Source: Diphasiastrum complanatum
Lineage: Eukaryota; Streptophyta; Lycopodiopsida; Lycopodiales; Lycopodiaceae
Length of the DNA: 64,000 nt
Assembly: GCA_029204225.1 (NCBI GenBank)
Contig: CM055111.1
Span: forward strand, 11,543,999 to 11,607,998
Reading direction: 5' to 3'
This document shows, in pieces, positions 37,101 through 46,825 of this stretch. The notes below the pieces were generated by a model. The model had not been told where the DNA came from. It did no database searches and saw only the letters and a list, made by a program, of their open reading frames with translations. How positions within the stretch are numbered: the stretch's first letter is position 1; each line of letters opens with the position of its first letter. The position numbers and the translations under genes were made by a program.

Positions 37101-38144
37101 ATGAGTGAGTATGATCATTCACTTTACTTTAGAATTAGTGCTAATGATGTTACAATCCTTCTAATTTATGTGGATGACATTATTTTAAGTGGAGGGAACA
37201 AGGAAGATATAGAAGATATCAAGAAAGCACTAAAAAAGGAATTTGAAGTGCATGATCTTGGTCTTTTGAGCTATATCTTAGGAATAGAAGTAATTAGAAC
37301 TTCTCAAATCACTTTTATTTCACAAGAGAAGTATGCTATTTCTATTCTCAATAGATTTCATATGGTAGATGCAAATCCTATTGATACACCTATGGAATCA
37401 CATGTAAAGCTAACTATAAGAGGTAATGAAAGATCCTTCGAGGACATTACTCTCTATAGGAAGCTAATAGGTTCTCTTATATATCTAACCATCACAAGAC
37501 CTGATTTATCTTATTGTGTTGGTAGATTAAGCCAATTCATGCAAGATCCTAGCATAGAACATTGGAAACTAGGAAAGAGGATCTTGAGATACATCTCGGG
37601 AACAAAAGATTTTGGCATTGTTTATAGAGGCTCATCACCTAACTTATTTGGTTTTTCAGATTCAGATTTTGCAGGAGACCTTATGGATAGAAAATCCATA
37701 AATGCACATGCTATTTTCATAGGTGATGGAGCTATCTCATGGATGTCGAAGAAACAAGCAACTATATCACTTTCTTCTAGTGAGGCCGAGTACAAAGCTT
37801 TGACATCATGCACAAAGGAGATGGTGTGGATCAAGAGGATGATTATGGAGCTTCATTTGCTGGATTTTTCAGAGAGTCCAATCATCTTTTGTGACAACCT
37901 TTCAGCCCAAAGTCTAGCAAGCAATCCGGTTTTCCATGCAAGGAGCAAACATATCGAGGTGGCTTACCATTTTGTGAGAGAACAAGTGTTGGCAAAAGAG
38001 ATCAAGCTTGAACATGTCCCATCAAAGGAATGTGTGGCTGATATCTTTACCAAAGCATTGGGAAAGGACTTATTTTTCAAGCATAGAACAAGTCTTGGTG
38101 TACTTTCTAAATCTATGCTAAAACTAGTTGAAGAGGGAGTGTGA
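34194..38144 (+). CDS. Copia gag-pol polyprotein, intact, 1316 aa
   Basis: One uninterrupted polyprotein that would build particles, reverse-transcribe and integrate the element. Domains in order are gag (from MATNGGYMLESNDRLT, about 1-230) and the zinc knuckle CFYCGVKGHFASDC (about 244). Protease follows (WWIDSGATSHMT, about 303), then pre-integrase (WHKRMGHLNYKAL...CEECALSK, about 437-480). The integrase DDE motifs are LHSDIHG, LRSDNGGEY and QQNGVAERKNR (about 500, 563, 600). RT has GCKWIFKVKTNQDG, LYGLKQAPRNWYARL and YVDD (about 991), and RNase H has SSSEAEYKAL and DIFTKAL. Length is normal for plant copia. The lineage looks Tork/Tnt1-like, but that is a guess. ATG 34194 lies before the conserved gag start. 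The stop TGA lies inside the 3' LTR. Confidence 0.97.
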   Translation: MATNGGYMLESNDRLTSLNYSTWKVRMESLLEMNELMDIVVGVEERPLAPQEQLRYDKRAKKALHMIKMNVTNELIKEVGKCTSSSEAWEALKKVYESKSTSRVLTLRRQIFSCMQKKSESGHAFVLRVKALNDELACINDGINNEELVQVILNGLLDDHANLVQSYAIQKCLPSVGDLQEVLLAEEFRLQARVGASSTSQGGEEEAMFSKGKFKGKGKSNWSKGQDQGEHSTFGKKKDRSKLKCFYCGVKGHFASDCFKKKRDQGEKQTNLTIDEGGDELLSKDAFVMSSCLLANHGDIDPWWIDSGATSHMTYHKEYFSSLMAFDGDRKVIYTANDGECAIKGIGTIPISLSTNRNIELKDVLLIPSITKNLLSVSQMLDKGFKVEFDGDACLIKKGCSIIAKGKRQGKLFKLDACVVANQVGCMANEQMSIQEVWHKRMGHLNYKALEVIAKKEVVRGLPKSLTYLNHVCEECALSKSHRLPYTRSISRSKMPFSLLHSDIHGVTTISNGGAKMYVTFIDDFSRFCWVYLLKSKDEVFDVFVKFKVAIETQFTTKIKCLRSDNGGEYISNKFKAFCDEHGIKREYTCPRTPQQNGVAERKNRTLCESAKAMRLNANLPKPFWSDALLCANFLCNRWPSVVLEGKTPFEALFGTKPNVKFLRTFGCICYFNITLDDRTKEDPSSRKGIFVGYSEVSKAYRIYVPSIKKVFTSRDVIFYEGNIPKVVSSDDGVVATNVLDDNGVDDTLDVDVEEASSSQIPRRTPRHKVKPSRLTYDGKGKQVVDGSNYAFLTSFDVPSCVDEARQEEEWIQAMDLEFEALMKNNTWRLVELPKGKSAIGCKWIFKVKTNQDGSINKFKARLVAKGYAQEHGIDYEETFAPVAKMVSIRVIISLATLYGWDLWQLDISNAFLNGDLEEEVYMEQPESYVSHSKPNHVCFLQKSLYGLKQAPRNWYARLNSFLLSQNFTMSEYDHSLYFRISANDVTILLIYVDDIILSGGNKEDIEDIKKALKKEFEVHDLGLLSYILGIEVIRTSQITFISQEKYAISILNRFHMVDANPIDTPMESHVKLTIRGNERSFEDITLYRKLIGSLIYLTITRPDLSYCVGRLSQFMQDPSIEHWKLGKRILRYISGTKDFGIVYRGSSPNLFGFSDSDFAGDLMDRKSINAHAIFIGDGAISWMSKKQATISLSSSEAEYKALTSCTKEMVWIKRMIMELHLLDFSESPIIFCDNLSAQSLASNPVFHARSKHIEVAYHFVREQVLAKEIKLEHVPSKECVADIFTKALGKDLFFKHRTSLGVLSKSMLKLVEEGV
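38130..38139 (+). other. Polypurine tract of A
   Basis: GAAGAGGGAG directly precedes the 3' LTR and doubles as the last codons of pol. Confidence 0.8.
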
Positions 38145-38792
38145 AAAATTGTCAACTAGTAGTATTTTCCTAACTTGAGATTTTGTAGGCCTATGGCCAA
38201 ATAAAAGTTAGAGATAGGTTCATACATGTATGTAGAGGCCCAAAGTATGTGTACACTACTTTTGAGGTCACATTAATTAGAGGAGGTCGAGTGTGGAGCT
38301 CTTCTATTGGCTCATAATTTGGTGCATTCCTATTTGACCAAATTTCTAGGTATATGGGTGAATCCTATTGGACCCCAATTTTAGCCTATCATAAGACAAG
38401 TGGCCAAGAGGCACTATGGCTGCTATAAATAGCCATCTCCACGAGTATGTACACATCTCATTTTCATTCTATTGAATGAATGTTATGCTCTTTGAAGGTC
38501 CATCTTCTTCTCTCTCACTTTTTTGTTCATATCTTGCATTCTAGCCACTAGAATTGTGATTTCTTTGTTGCTATGGCTTCACACGTGTGAAATGCAGGTT
38601 GTAGGCTCTGAAGTACGGACAGGGACAGCAAGTTTCTGTTTGTGGAAGCTTATGATCAGATTTTGATGTTTAGTTGATGTTTAGTATGCTTAACATCACA
38701 ATTTCTATCATTTTTTCAATCTAGATGTGCATAACTTCCATGGCCAAGATCTTTATGAAACTTTAGCATCTTTTGGATCTGAGTTTTTCACA
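38140..38792 (+). repeat. 3' LTR of A
   Basis: 653 bp, identical to 32932-33584 as far as I can read. Confidence 0.97.
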
Positions 38793-38797
38793 CTCTC

Positions 38798-39178
38798 CTC
38801 ACTTCTCTTCATGCTTTGCAAAATCTGATTTCTAAGCATGAGTACTCTTGAAGTGTTACTAGATTCATAGATTGATTTTAAAGACTCCCAAGCCTCTTTA
38901 GCACTAGTACATGCTGATACTTCTCTCAACAAATCATTGCTCACATTCATCTTCACACGATGAAGTGCAAGCCTAGATCTCTTCTTGTATCTAGCTAACT
39001 CCTGTGCACCTAGAGGTTCATCTTCATCTTCAATCAAGAACTCATGAAGGTCTTGGAGCACCAAGAGTGACTCCATCCTAACCTTCCAAATAGCATAATT
39101 TGTAGAATTCAATCTCTCACTAGCTTCTAGAAGGTATGCTCCAGCAGATCCCATCTTACTAGTGACTTCTACAAACAA
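38798..39178 (-). pseudogene. Element B gag, N-terminal part
   Basis: The minus-strand frame begins MGSAGAYLLEASERLNSTNY and continues with AIWKVRMESLLVLQDL and RLALHRVKMNVSNDLL. This is the N-terminal Retrotran_gag region, clearly related to elements A and E. It is cut by the insertion of A at 38793. The last residues of the open frame are read-through into A's LTR. The matching downstream part is at 32723-32931. Confidence 0.85.
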
Positions 39179-39964
39179 GAAATAAATTTGATTGACTTGA
39201 AACTCACAAAGGTCTCACACTTGCAGTGTTTCACTCAAATTTGATGTCTAATCCAACAAATGGACTTATAATCACAGTTCTATCACTCCCTCACAAAGTT
39301 GGAATGAAAATAAGATGAAGTGAAAACTACTTTCAAACAAATCTTGCCAAGAAATGGATTTGATTGTCTCTAGAAACTCACTAAGGTCTCTCTCTCTCTC
39401 TTGTAGTTTTTCAATCAAATTAGATTTCTAATCCAACAAATGGACTTATAATCTCAGTTCTAGCACTCCCTCACAAAGTTGGAATGAAGATAAGATGATG
39501 TGAAATCTACTTACAATCAAATCTTGCCAAATTTGACTATTTTTGGACAAAAAAATGACTTAATCTCTTTTTCCTTCTTGGTGTACTTTCAAGACCTGTT
39601 TTTAACCTTAATAGGACTTGAACTCAGCCTAGATTAATTAGATTCCATGAAACAGATTCAAATCTAATCAATGGCAAATGATCTTGGTAGATTATCCTAG
39701 GATCTCCACCAAAAATTACACCAACAGCTCACAAATTGAATTTTTTTGGATCAAATGAATATCATGCATTAAATGCAGGTTCATAGGTGCCCACACATGT
39801 GGACAGTACGAATTTGGACCCCTACCAAGTTTGGGATCAAATCTCCTCACCAAAATCAAGATTCTAGCTTGCCCTCTCAATACTAGTTTTTAGCACCAAA
39901 ACTTGCTAAAAATGGATTTGCATTAGATCAATGGCTTATGCTCTTGTACTTGGCTCTGATACCA
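39179..39964 (-). other. Leader and PBS of B
   Basis: Untranslated leader on the minus strand. It contains two diverged direct repeats of about 150-190 bp (39200-39350 and 39385-39535, both with ccaacaaatggacttataat). The PBS complement (TGGCTCTGATACCA, 39951-39964) abuts the LTR. Confidence 0.8.
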
Positions 39965-40664
39965 TGTGAAAGTAATGTACTTTAGTACCATAAATGGATC
40001 TACAAAAGATCCACAAGAGTGATTGGATGCTTGCTTAACAATCTATCAAAAAACTAGACACAAAAAAGTTGATCTAGATTGGCAATTTGACAAACAACAA
40101 GCATTAACAATCAAAAGCATTGATAAACATTGAAATCCGAGCCCACATGTTTGTAATACAGGCTGTAGTACGGCCTTCAACCTGAGAAACAAGTAGAGAT
40201 TGATTTGGTTTCATTTGGATCACAAAAACTCAATGTACATAGTGAACTAGCTTGAGATTGCCAATGAGCTCCAAAAATTTTCTATCTTCTCACTATGGAG
40301 AGAGGGAATACATAGCAAATTCGACTTCCTTCTTGAAGTTAGGTGGATTTCCAGCATGTAATAAGGAAGTTAACTCACTCTCCTTGACCTAAAATGAAAC
40401 CCTAGTCTATTTCCTAGAGTTATGCTTGGTAGGTAGCTAGTTGATCAAATTTTCACCTTAAACTTAGGTGTAGGTCCTATAAAGTAGGGATGACCACCAA
40501 ATAGACATGACCAACTCTCTTGACTTGACGTAACCTACATTAGGATGGGTTTCCCATGTGGCATCATGGCCTCACATGTGTGGGACCCACTTGTGTAACA
40601 ATTTACACTATTCTACATGGGTTTTGATCAAGCTAGATTTGCCAATTTTGGGCAATTCTTCACA
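39965..40664 (-). repeat. 5' LTR of B (full length)
   Basis: 700 bp, TGTGAAAG...TTCACA. It differs from the 3' LTR by a 232-bp block and scattered substitutions, so B is older than A. Confidence 0.93.
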
Positions 40665-41416
40665 GGAAAGATCGCATCACATCTCAAATCTTTCACAGGA
40701 TAGTGGAATCCCACACTAAGTTGGCCAAAGCCCCTCTTAAACCAAATAATTGGTTCAAGACTAGTGAGCTAAAACGAGCTATTAAGGCCAATACTAAGCA
40801 GCAGTTCGCTGCTGGCTCTTTTTTGTCCCTTTTAGCCGCTTCTCACTTAGAAAACAGAATCCATGGCTTCCACCTGGATTCTGTGCTTTTGGTCTACAAA
40901 GAAGCACTGGCAGAATCATCCCATCAAGCCTCAAGCTCTCATATTCGTCGTCGTCCACGCAGCGAGATCGTAATTACTGACTCGTCTTCTGCGTCACGAC
41001 GTCGCACTAGGCATACCTCGTCAGCTGCGCTTCCAACCCCTGCTGTTGTTCGCACTGAACTTCCCATCCCCCTAGCCTCTGATGCTTCTCTCGCCTTTGC
41101 TCCCATACAAGGACAGTTTGAGACCATTGGGCCTACCATTCCCATCATAGCCACCTCACCCTCGCACACCGAAGCCACCTCACCCAACACACAGCTCTTT
41201 ATGGATATGTTCAATGATTCCGACCCCCTTGGGGCCAACGAAATCTTTGAAATGCCCCAGAGCCCAGTGCCCTTTGAATCGCAATCCCCTGGAAGAGGAT
41301 TCGGACATATCCATGAATCTACTGTTGGTGTCGAAGATGCCAGCCAACAACCTCACACACAAGAGAGCCCAGCCAGACTTTGGGTTGTAGTGGGTTTCTT
41401 TCCTTGCCTAACCTGA

Positions 41417-42191
41417 ATCCAAGATCTAGTCAATCTAGCATCAAAGAGACGGAGTTAGTTGTCATTTGTAGGTTCGTTCCCATGAGAGCGATAGTATAGT
41501 TCAGATTTCAACATGAATGGAGGACCTAACACTAACATCCATTAACACTAAGCATTAACACTACATCCATTAACCCTACTTCCATTAATCCTAAATCCAC
41601 AACAATGATAGAAACTTACTCTTCTCTCTCTCCCTTTCTCTCTCACAAAAAGCATAAGAAATAGCAATCCCAATAATGATCAAATCCAACAATTAGCAAA
41701 ATCCAAAGAAAGCATGAGAAATGGAGGAGAAAGAGGAAGAGCAAGGATATTCATCAATCCATTTCTAAAGAGAACCAATCTGCTTTACTGAAATGAGAAA
41801 ATGAACATGAGGAACAACTTGAGTTGGTCTCTTTTATAGTAGAGAGGAGGACCCTGGCCTCTGAATCCTATTGGTCCAGTCTTGCCTCTCTTTTTATTCA
41901 AATTTAAAAAAGTGTGGGAACCATCAAAATTGGAGGGAAACCCAACTTTATTCACTAACTTGACATTTAGGCCCTGCGACATTAAAAGTCCTGCAAAAAG
42001 GTCTAAAGTCCTTTTATTAACATTCTAATTAATCAAATAACTATGTGATCATTGGGTTGGACTTACACACACAGGGTGCCAAATCCCTCTCACTTATTAA
42101 CTAGGGTTAGGGTTGTCTTGGGATCCGCAAACTCTCCAACAGTATCTCCCACCAAAATTGGTGGCGGTCCCATGACACCTGCAATATGCAG
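41417..42191. other. No gene seen
   Basis: Sequence downstream of the gypsy extra ORF, where a 3' LTR would be expected; none was recognised. Short (CATTAACACTA)n-like repetition lies at 41528-41590. A perfect palindrome CACCAAAATTGGTG lies at about 42151-42164. Confidence 0.35.
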
Positions 42192-43138
42192 TTATTGGGG
42201 ACTTTTATTGGCTTCGCAGCAAATCTTAATTAAATGATACTGCACCTTCTCCATAAAGTCAAGGCGTGCAGTATTGAAATCCAAATTATGCGGCAGGAAA
42301 CAATGGTGGGCTCCGAAAATCCACTTGGAAGTTGTCCATGAGGTGAAGCGGGATTTCCAAGAGCCTCCCATCATAGTCGCACAGAAATACAGGCGAGCAA
42401 TCGGCAGCTGATCTTTGATTTGCTCTGAGGCCATCGGCTTATTTGGATCAAATGCCAGGGTAGGAAGGCAATCGTCCCATTTGGTTGCCACTGACGCCAA
42501 CAGAGTTAGATCTTTTGCAAACATTGTCGATTGTCGCACCGTTGGATTCGGAGAGTGGACATACTCTCTCTGATATGTTTGTAAGGCCCAATGGAAATCC
42601 ACTGAAATATTCTAGCTATAAGACTGGTGGATGATTGGCCAATTGGGCATATAGATGGTGATTCTACCCATAGCCAATCCCAAATCTTTCCATTTTTGTC
42701 TTCGCGGCATTGGCACGTAATAAGGATTTACCCGCAACTGGCGAGGGCCGGCGACGTAACTCCTGATTGATTCCGGAGTTTTCTCAAAAACTGTGATTCT
42801 CCATGCCAGCTGCTCTCCCAGTGCAGGTATTTTGTCCAATTCTTTGCCGGCCTTGATCTCGGAGGTCTTAAATTTGAGAACCCATCCACCACGCGAGGAC
42901 TCATGTGGATGCTGCTTTAGGAAGGTCTGGATCTGGTCCTCGACGCTGATGGGCCTTCTGAATAAATGGCTTGTCCTTGATGAGGATGGACCTGCTTATA
43001 TTGTCGGTATAGTTGGTGGTTGATTGCTAGATCTGGAGCTCTCCCATGGTCCATGCTCGAATCAACCCCTGTATCCATTTGTACAGCTTCTTGGCGTGAA
43101 GGGGAGAATTGCGGCATGACCTGTAGGGCTCGGATCAA
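42192..43138 (-). pseudogene. Unrecognised gene with one stop and one frameshift
   Basis: On the minus strand a frame runs from about 43005 to 42192, broken only by TAG near 42612-42614. It includes GGWVLKFKTSEIKAGKELDK, EQLAWRITVFEKTPESIRSY, DLGLAMGRITIYMPNWPIIH and KSRFTSWTTSKWIFGAHHCF. An upstream piece in another frame (43138-42917: MPQFSPSRQEAVQMDTGVDS) probably belongs to it, giving a protein of about 310 residues rich in Trp and Pro. There are no transmembrane segments and no catalytic motif I can name. It could be a structural gene of a mobile or endogenous viral element, or a host gene. Decay is slight compared with its neighbours. Confidence 0.4.
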
Positions 43139-43874
43139 TGAATGCTTGACTACTAGACAAAATAAGCTATCTTTCTCACTTGGGCAGTGGCGACGAGGGA
43201 TATTTTCGGGCCCACTTTGTAAGTCTGCCCTATATCCATTTGTGATATTTGGCTATTGATTGTTTTTTTTTTTTTTTGCTCTTGGGAGTTTTTTGTAAGA
43301 CACGTTGGAGTAATATGCTCTCTTTATATGATCGAACTTTAGAATGTTTGTGCAGTGATTCGTCGTGGGGCGTTCTGCCACACATGATGAGTACATGTAT
43401 GCGTATTCCCATGGTACGCATGCAGTACTCGAGTTATTGGAGAAGCAGGGCATGCGTATATACTGGGATGCTGCTCCTCAGGTACGACATGAAATGTATT
43501 TTATGTTTTTTAAACTTGCTATTCTCTCTCACTCCCATACGATTGTTCGGAAGACTAATTCATGTGTCTTGCGCGTGCAAGAACAACAAGCTCCACATGA
43601 CGGACATGATCACGAGGAATTAGATAGCTCTAGCTAGTGTTTTGGCTCTATAGCTAGCCTTTCCATGTTTACAGACGCTTGTGTACATGTTTTTACATCT
43701 ATTGTTTTTATTCGTACATTTGCTAGCCATCTTTTGATGCAGCTAGTTTTTTTTATGTAATCTTGAACCTTGACTAATTATGAAATTGAAATGTATTTGG
43801 CCCTAAAACCATGTAGAAATATTTAATTTATTGATTATAAAGTTATTGTGGTTAATGTGTGATTATTGTGGTGT
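43139..43874. other. No supported gene; weak exon-like pieces
   Basis: A poly-T run lies at 43261-43279. Around 43365-43637 the plus-strand text THDEYMYAYSHGTHAVLELL ends at a donor-like CAG|GTACGA (43481). A later acceptor-like CGTGCAAG precedes EQQAPHDGHDHEEL. An in-frame TGA directly upstream of the first piece and the lack of homology make this too weak to call a gene. Confidence 0.25.
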
Positions 43875-44814
43875 ATTGTAAGCACATGCTTTACAAACCT
43901 TTTCCTCCTTTGCCATGAATCTTGGAAGGCCTAGATCAAGCTTCTACTTGCACATGGCTTCCATAGACTTGGTGTTGATGTGACCAAGTCTCTTGTGCCA
44001 CAAATCGTTTGTAGTCATTTTGTCCTCTTTGGATACCATCACAAATTGGTTAGAATCAACAAAAGCATCAAGCTTGGACGACCTCCCAAACCTTCTTCCT
44101 CTTGCTATGATCTTCCCATTCTTCTTGATGTTGCATACATTAGTAGAGAACTCCATAATGAAACCATTGTCAACAAGCAATTGGCCTACACTAAGTAAGT
44201 TCTTAGTGATGCTAGAAATGTAAACCATCTATCTTGATCTTCTTTGAAGATCCCAAACATAAAGGTATTGATCCTACTCCTTCTACCTTACAAGCACAAT
44301 CATTTGTTGTAAATAATAACTTGATGGGACCATAATAAGTTGAGAAAGCTGATAAATACTCCCTCTTGCTTGTCATGTGGGAGCTAGCCCCAATATCTAT
44401 CCACCAAGGGTCTTCTCCTTTAATGCTTGAAGATGAAAAACTTGACATCATGAGAGAGTCTTCATGTGAACTCTCCTCTTAGGATTTGGTTCTACAAGGA
44501 TATCAACCTTGAAGTGTTTTTAGATTCATATATATTTTTGATGAGTTTTCCATGCTTCTTGAGCCGAGGTGCAAGCACCCCTCCTTAAGAAGCTCATTTG
44601 CTACATTCATTTTTATACAATGGAGGGCAATCTGGCACCTCTTCTTGTATCTTGTAGCTTCTTGAGGGTGAATGGGATCATCCTCTTCACCACTCACAAT
44701 ATCCCTTAGATCTTGTAATACAAGAATTGATTCCATTCTTAGCTTCCAAATAGAGTAATCAGCAGCATTCAATCTATCATTTGGATCCAAGAGATATGAA
44801 TTTATGGAAGCCAT
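43875..44814 (-). pseudogene. Copia element E: gag, protease, pre-integrase (truncated)
   Basis: The minus-strand gag start MASINSYLLDPNDRLNAADY (44814) is followed by RMESILVLQDLRDIVSGEED. The protease (WWIDIGASSHMTSKREYL) has the active-site DSG changed to DIG. The pre-integrase block reads SSITKNLLSVGQLL and LWHKRLGHINTKSMEAMCK. Most of gag is deleted between about 44503 and 44455. The element stops near 43875, where the integrase should begin, so its 3' two-thirds and 3' LTR are missing. Confidence 0.88.
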
Positions 44815-45290
44815 CTCTCTCTAATCAAGATCTTGATCACAAAAAATGGATGCAAAATAGAAATGATTGAAAAAATAGCTATCTTCCTACCTAGGGACTT
44901 GAGAAAGCTCAAACCCCAAAAATGACTTTCAAGGACCTCAATAAGCCTAAAAACGACCTATTACAACACCAAGAATGATGATCTACCTTCCTATTGAATG
45001 ATTGAAAACTATTCCTTGTGATTGACTCCACAAAATGAGTAGCATCTAAAAGAAGGAAGCACAAAAAACTTGTTATTTTGATCCATTGATAAGAGATGAC
45101 CTCAACTCGGATTTTGAAGCTAAAAGACCTGTAAATCAGATTCCATAAGATTTGTCTTCACTCAATTACATAAACAATTGGAGGTGCTAATCATAGATTA
45201 TGTCTAGATAGCAATCAATGTTTGAATTGCATCACAATCTATGATCCTAGCACGATTTATAGCTCATTTCTAGGAATGGCTCTGATACCA
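44815..45290 (-). other. Leader and PBS of E
   Basis: The untranslated leader on the minus strand ends at the PBS complement GGCTCTGATACCA (45278-45290), directly adjacent to the LTR. Confidence 0.8.
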
Positions 45291-45915
45291 TGTTGAAAAT
45301 GCAGCAAAATAAACCCAATTGATCCTAGAAAAATGATTGAGAAAGCACATATTTAAAATCCAAACAAGATTTAATAGCTAGATTACAAATCAATGTATTG
45401 AATTCTAGTTTATCTTGTTCTGAACTCCACAAACTTGCTCCAAAATCATGCTAAACACCTCACACATGTGGATGTAGGGCCAGATGCAGCCTGTGTACTA
45501 TACCTTCACCTTCAAACTCTTCTAATAATTACAATAAAACCAAATGCCAATAGTAATTATCACTCAAATGATAGACAAAACTAGTCATGAAGGAAGATCT
45601 CAATTTTACTCATCATTAGATGGCAAATCCATCACATATTTATACGTGAATGCCTTGGATATGAGCATTTAGAGCTTCCTCTAATCCATCCAAGACCTAA
45701 GCCTAATGTCTAGCCTATCAGGTCATAAGATCCAACCTAATTGGGGGTTGAGATCTTGAGATCCAAAACAATGTGAAAACTGCTATTTTTAGCTCCTAGA
45801 ATCTCTCTAGCCTATCTATGCACAATTTGGCCTCATTCTAAAGGTGCAATTCCAAAGCTATGTTAGGAATAAAAGTTATGAAAAGTATCCTATGCTTTTT
45901 GGCACGTGTGACATC

Positions 45916-46825
45916 TGTTAAAATTGGCAAAAACTAACTTCATCAAATCTTGTAAATACCATTATGAGTAGTACATATCATCATTAGACATGTGTGGAGC
46001 CTGTTCCACTTAGAATTTGCTTTGCACAGTAACACATTGATCAATTTGATTTTAACTTTAATTCTAACTGTTTCCACGTGTGAAATAAATGCATTTATCA
46101 TTTAGATGAGTCATATAGGTTGTACCTACCATTTCATTTGAGATCTAGTGGCTAAAATGGCCAAAATCTAGTTTTCTAGCTATATGCCACTTGGCATCAT
46201 TTTATTGGTAGAAAAAGCTATTTCACATGGATAGGAGTGATCTCACACGTGCCAAGGACTTCTCACATGTGTGAAAACATCAGTAGTAGGTGACATTCAA
46301 CTTGTAGTAGATATTTGTGAAAGTCCCTATAAATTAGGAAAATTGCCTAAAATCAAGAGAGGTGGCTATAAGTTAGGAAACTTGGCCATATTGATGATTA
46401 TAGGTGGATCCTTTGATGAGTACGCACTCTCACACGTGCCAAATCATCTGAGTAAGCATCAGCTCTTGTGTGTATATGGTGGCTCATTTGGCCATAATTG
46501 ACAAGAAAGCTAAATCTTGGTTTTGGTGCATTTCTTGAGTAATCTCTCCATTTGTCTTGTGATTTTATGCTTCTAATGGTTTCTAAGCTTAGTGTACTTC
46601 ATTATTTGCTGGTAGTCCGTACTCTGACAGGTCTTCACACGTGTGAAACCAGCAAGTACAAGTTTTGATCATATTTGATTGTTCTTGTTAGATTTGTTGA
46701 TGTAGATTTGATCTAGTGCTATCTAATCTTGTGTAGATTGGTAGATCAATCTAATCTAACACCCAATCACACTTGTGGATCTGATTTGGATCCATTCTTT
46801 GTCCTTTTTTTTTTGTACTTTGACA
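45916..46825 (+). repeat. 5' LTR of C, with short D-LTR footprint
   Basis: 910 bp. It contains TATAAAT (46328-46334) and CACACGTGTG (46636-46645). At 46008-46069 a 62-bp stretch has both ends of D's LTR (acttagaatttgctttgcac ... aattctaact) without its middle. Confidence 0.92.

Larger units (their letters stand above)
32932..38792 (+). mobile_element. Intact Ty1/copia element A, 5-bp TSD CTCTC
   Basis: This is a 5861-bp element with two 653-bp LTRs, TGTG...CACA ends and CTCTC on both sides (32927-32931, 38793-38797). Read through by eye, the LTRs show no difference. PBS, a single open gag-pol, a polypurine tract and a TATA box are all present. Nothing visible prevents activity, so this is probably a very recent insertion. 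It lies inside the gag of B in the opposite orientation. Confidence 0.98.
30461..40664 (-). mobile_element. Copia element B, non-autonomous, 5-bp TSD GGAAA
   Basis: LTRs at 30461-30928 and 39965-40664 share sequence and TG...CA ends. The element is flanked by GGAAA at 30456-30460 and 40665-40669. Read on the minus strand: 5' LTR, PBS (TGGTATCAGAGCCA, 39951-39964), gag, protease, a non-retroviral segment, an integrase-RT linker relic, a polypurine tract (GAGGAGGAG at about 30929-30938) and 3' LTR. Integrase core and RT are absent. Element A is inserted in its gag. It interrupts the ORF following the gypsy pol. Confidence 0.95.
29975..41416 (+). pseudogene. Extra ORF after gypsy pol, split by elements B and A
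   Basis: Codons run open from ATG 29975 to 30460. Copia element B (with A inside it) then intervenes, and the same frame resumes at 40670 and stays open to 41416. If the insert and one copy of the GGAAA duplication are ignored, the product would be about 410 residues without a stop. The N-terminal half is globular (SQYLRYTIHRDVPFATDITI; LALAALGISSG-like). The C-terminal half is Ser/Pro-rich with a basic patch (SHIRRRPRSEIVITDSSSAS). No signal peptide or membrane segment is evident. Position, strand and spacing suggest an additional 3' ORF of the gypsy element, as some Tat/Athila elements carry. A captured host gene is the alternative. I do not recognise the protein. Confidence 0.6.

Noticed and set aside
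43249-43637. Two overlapping plus-strand ORFs as a candidate gene
   Set aside because: An in-frame stop follows the only acceptor-like site, no family is recognisable, and one frame begins in a poly-T run.
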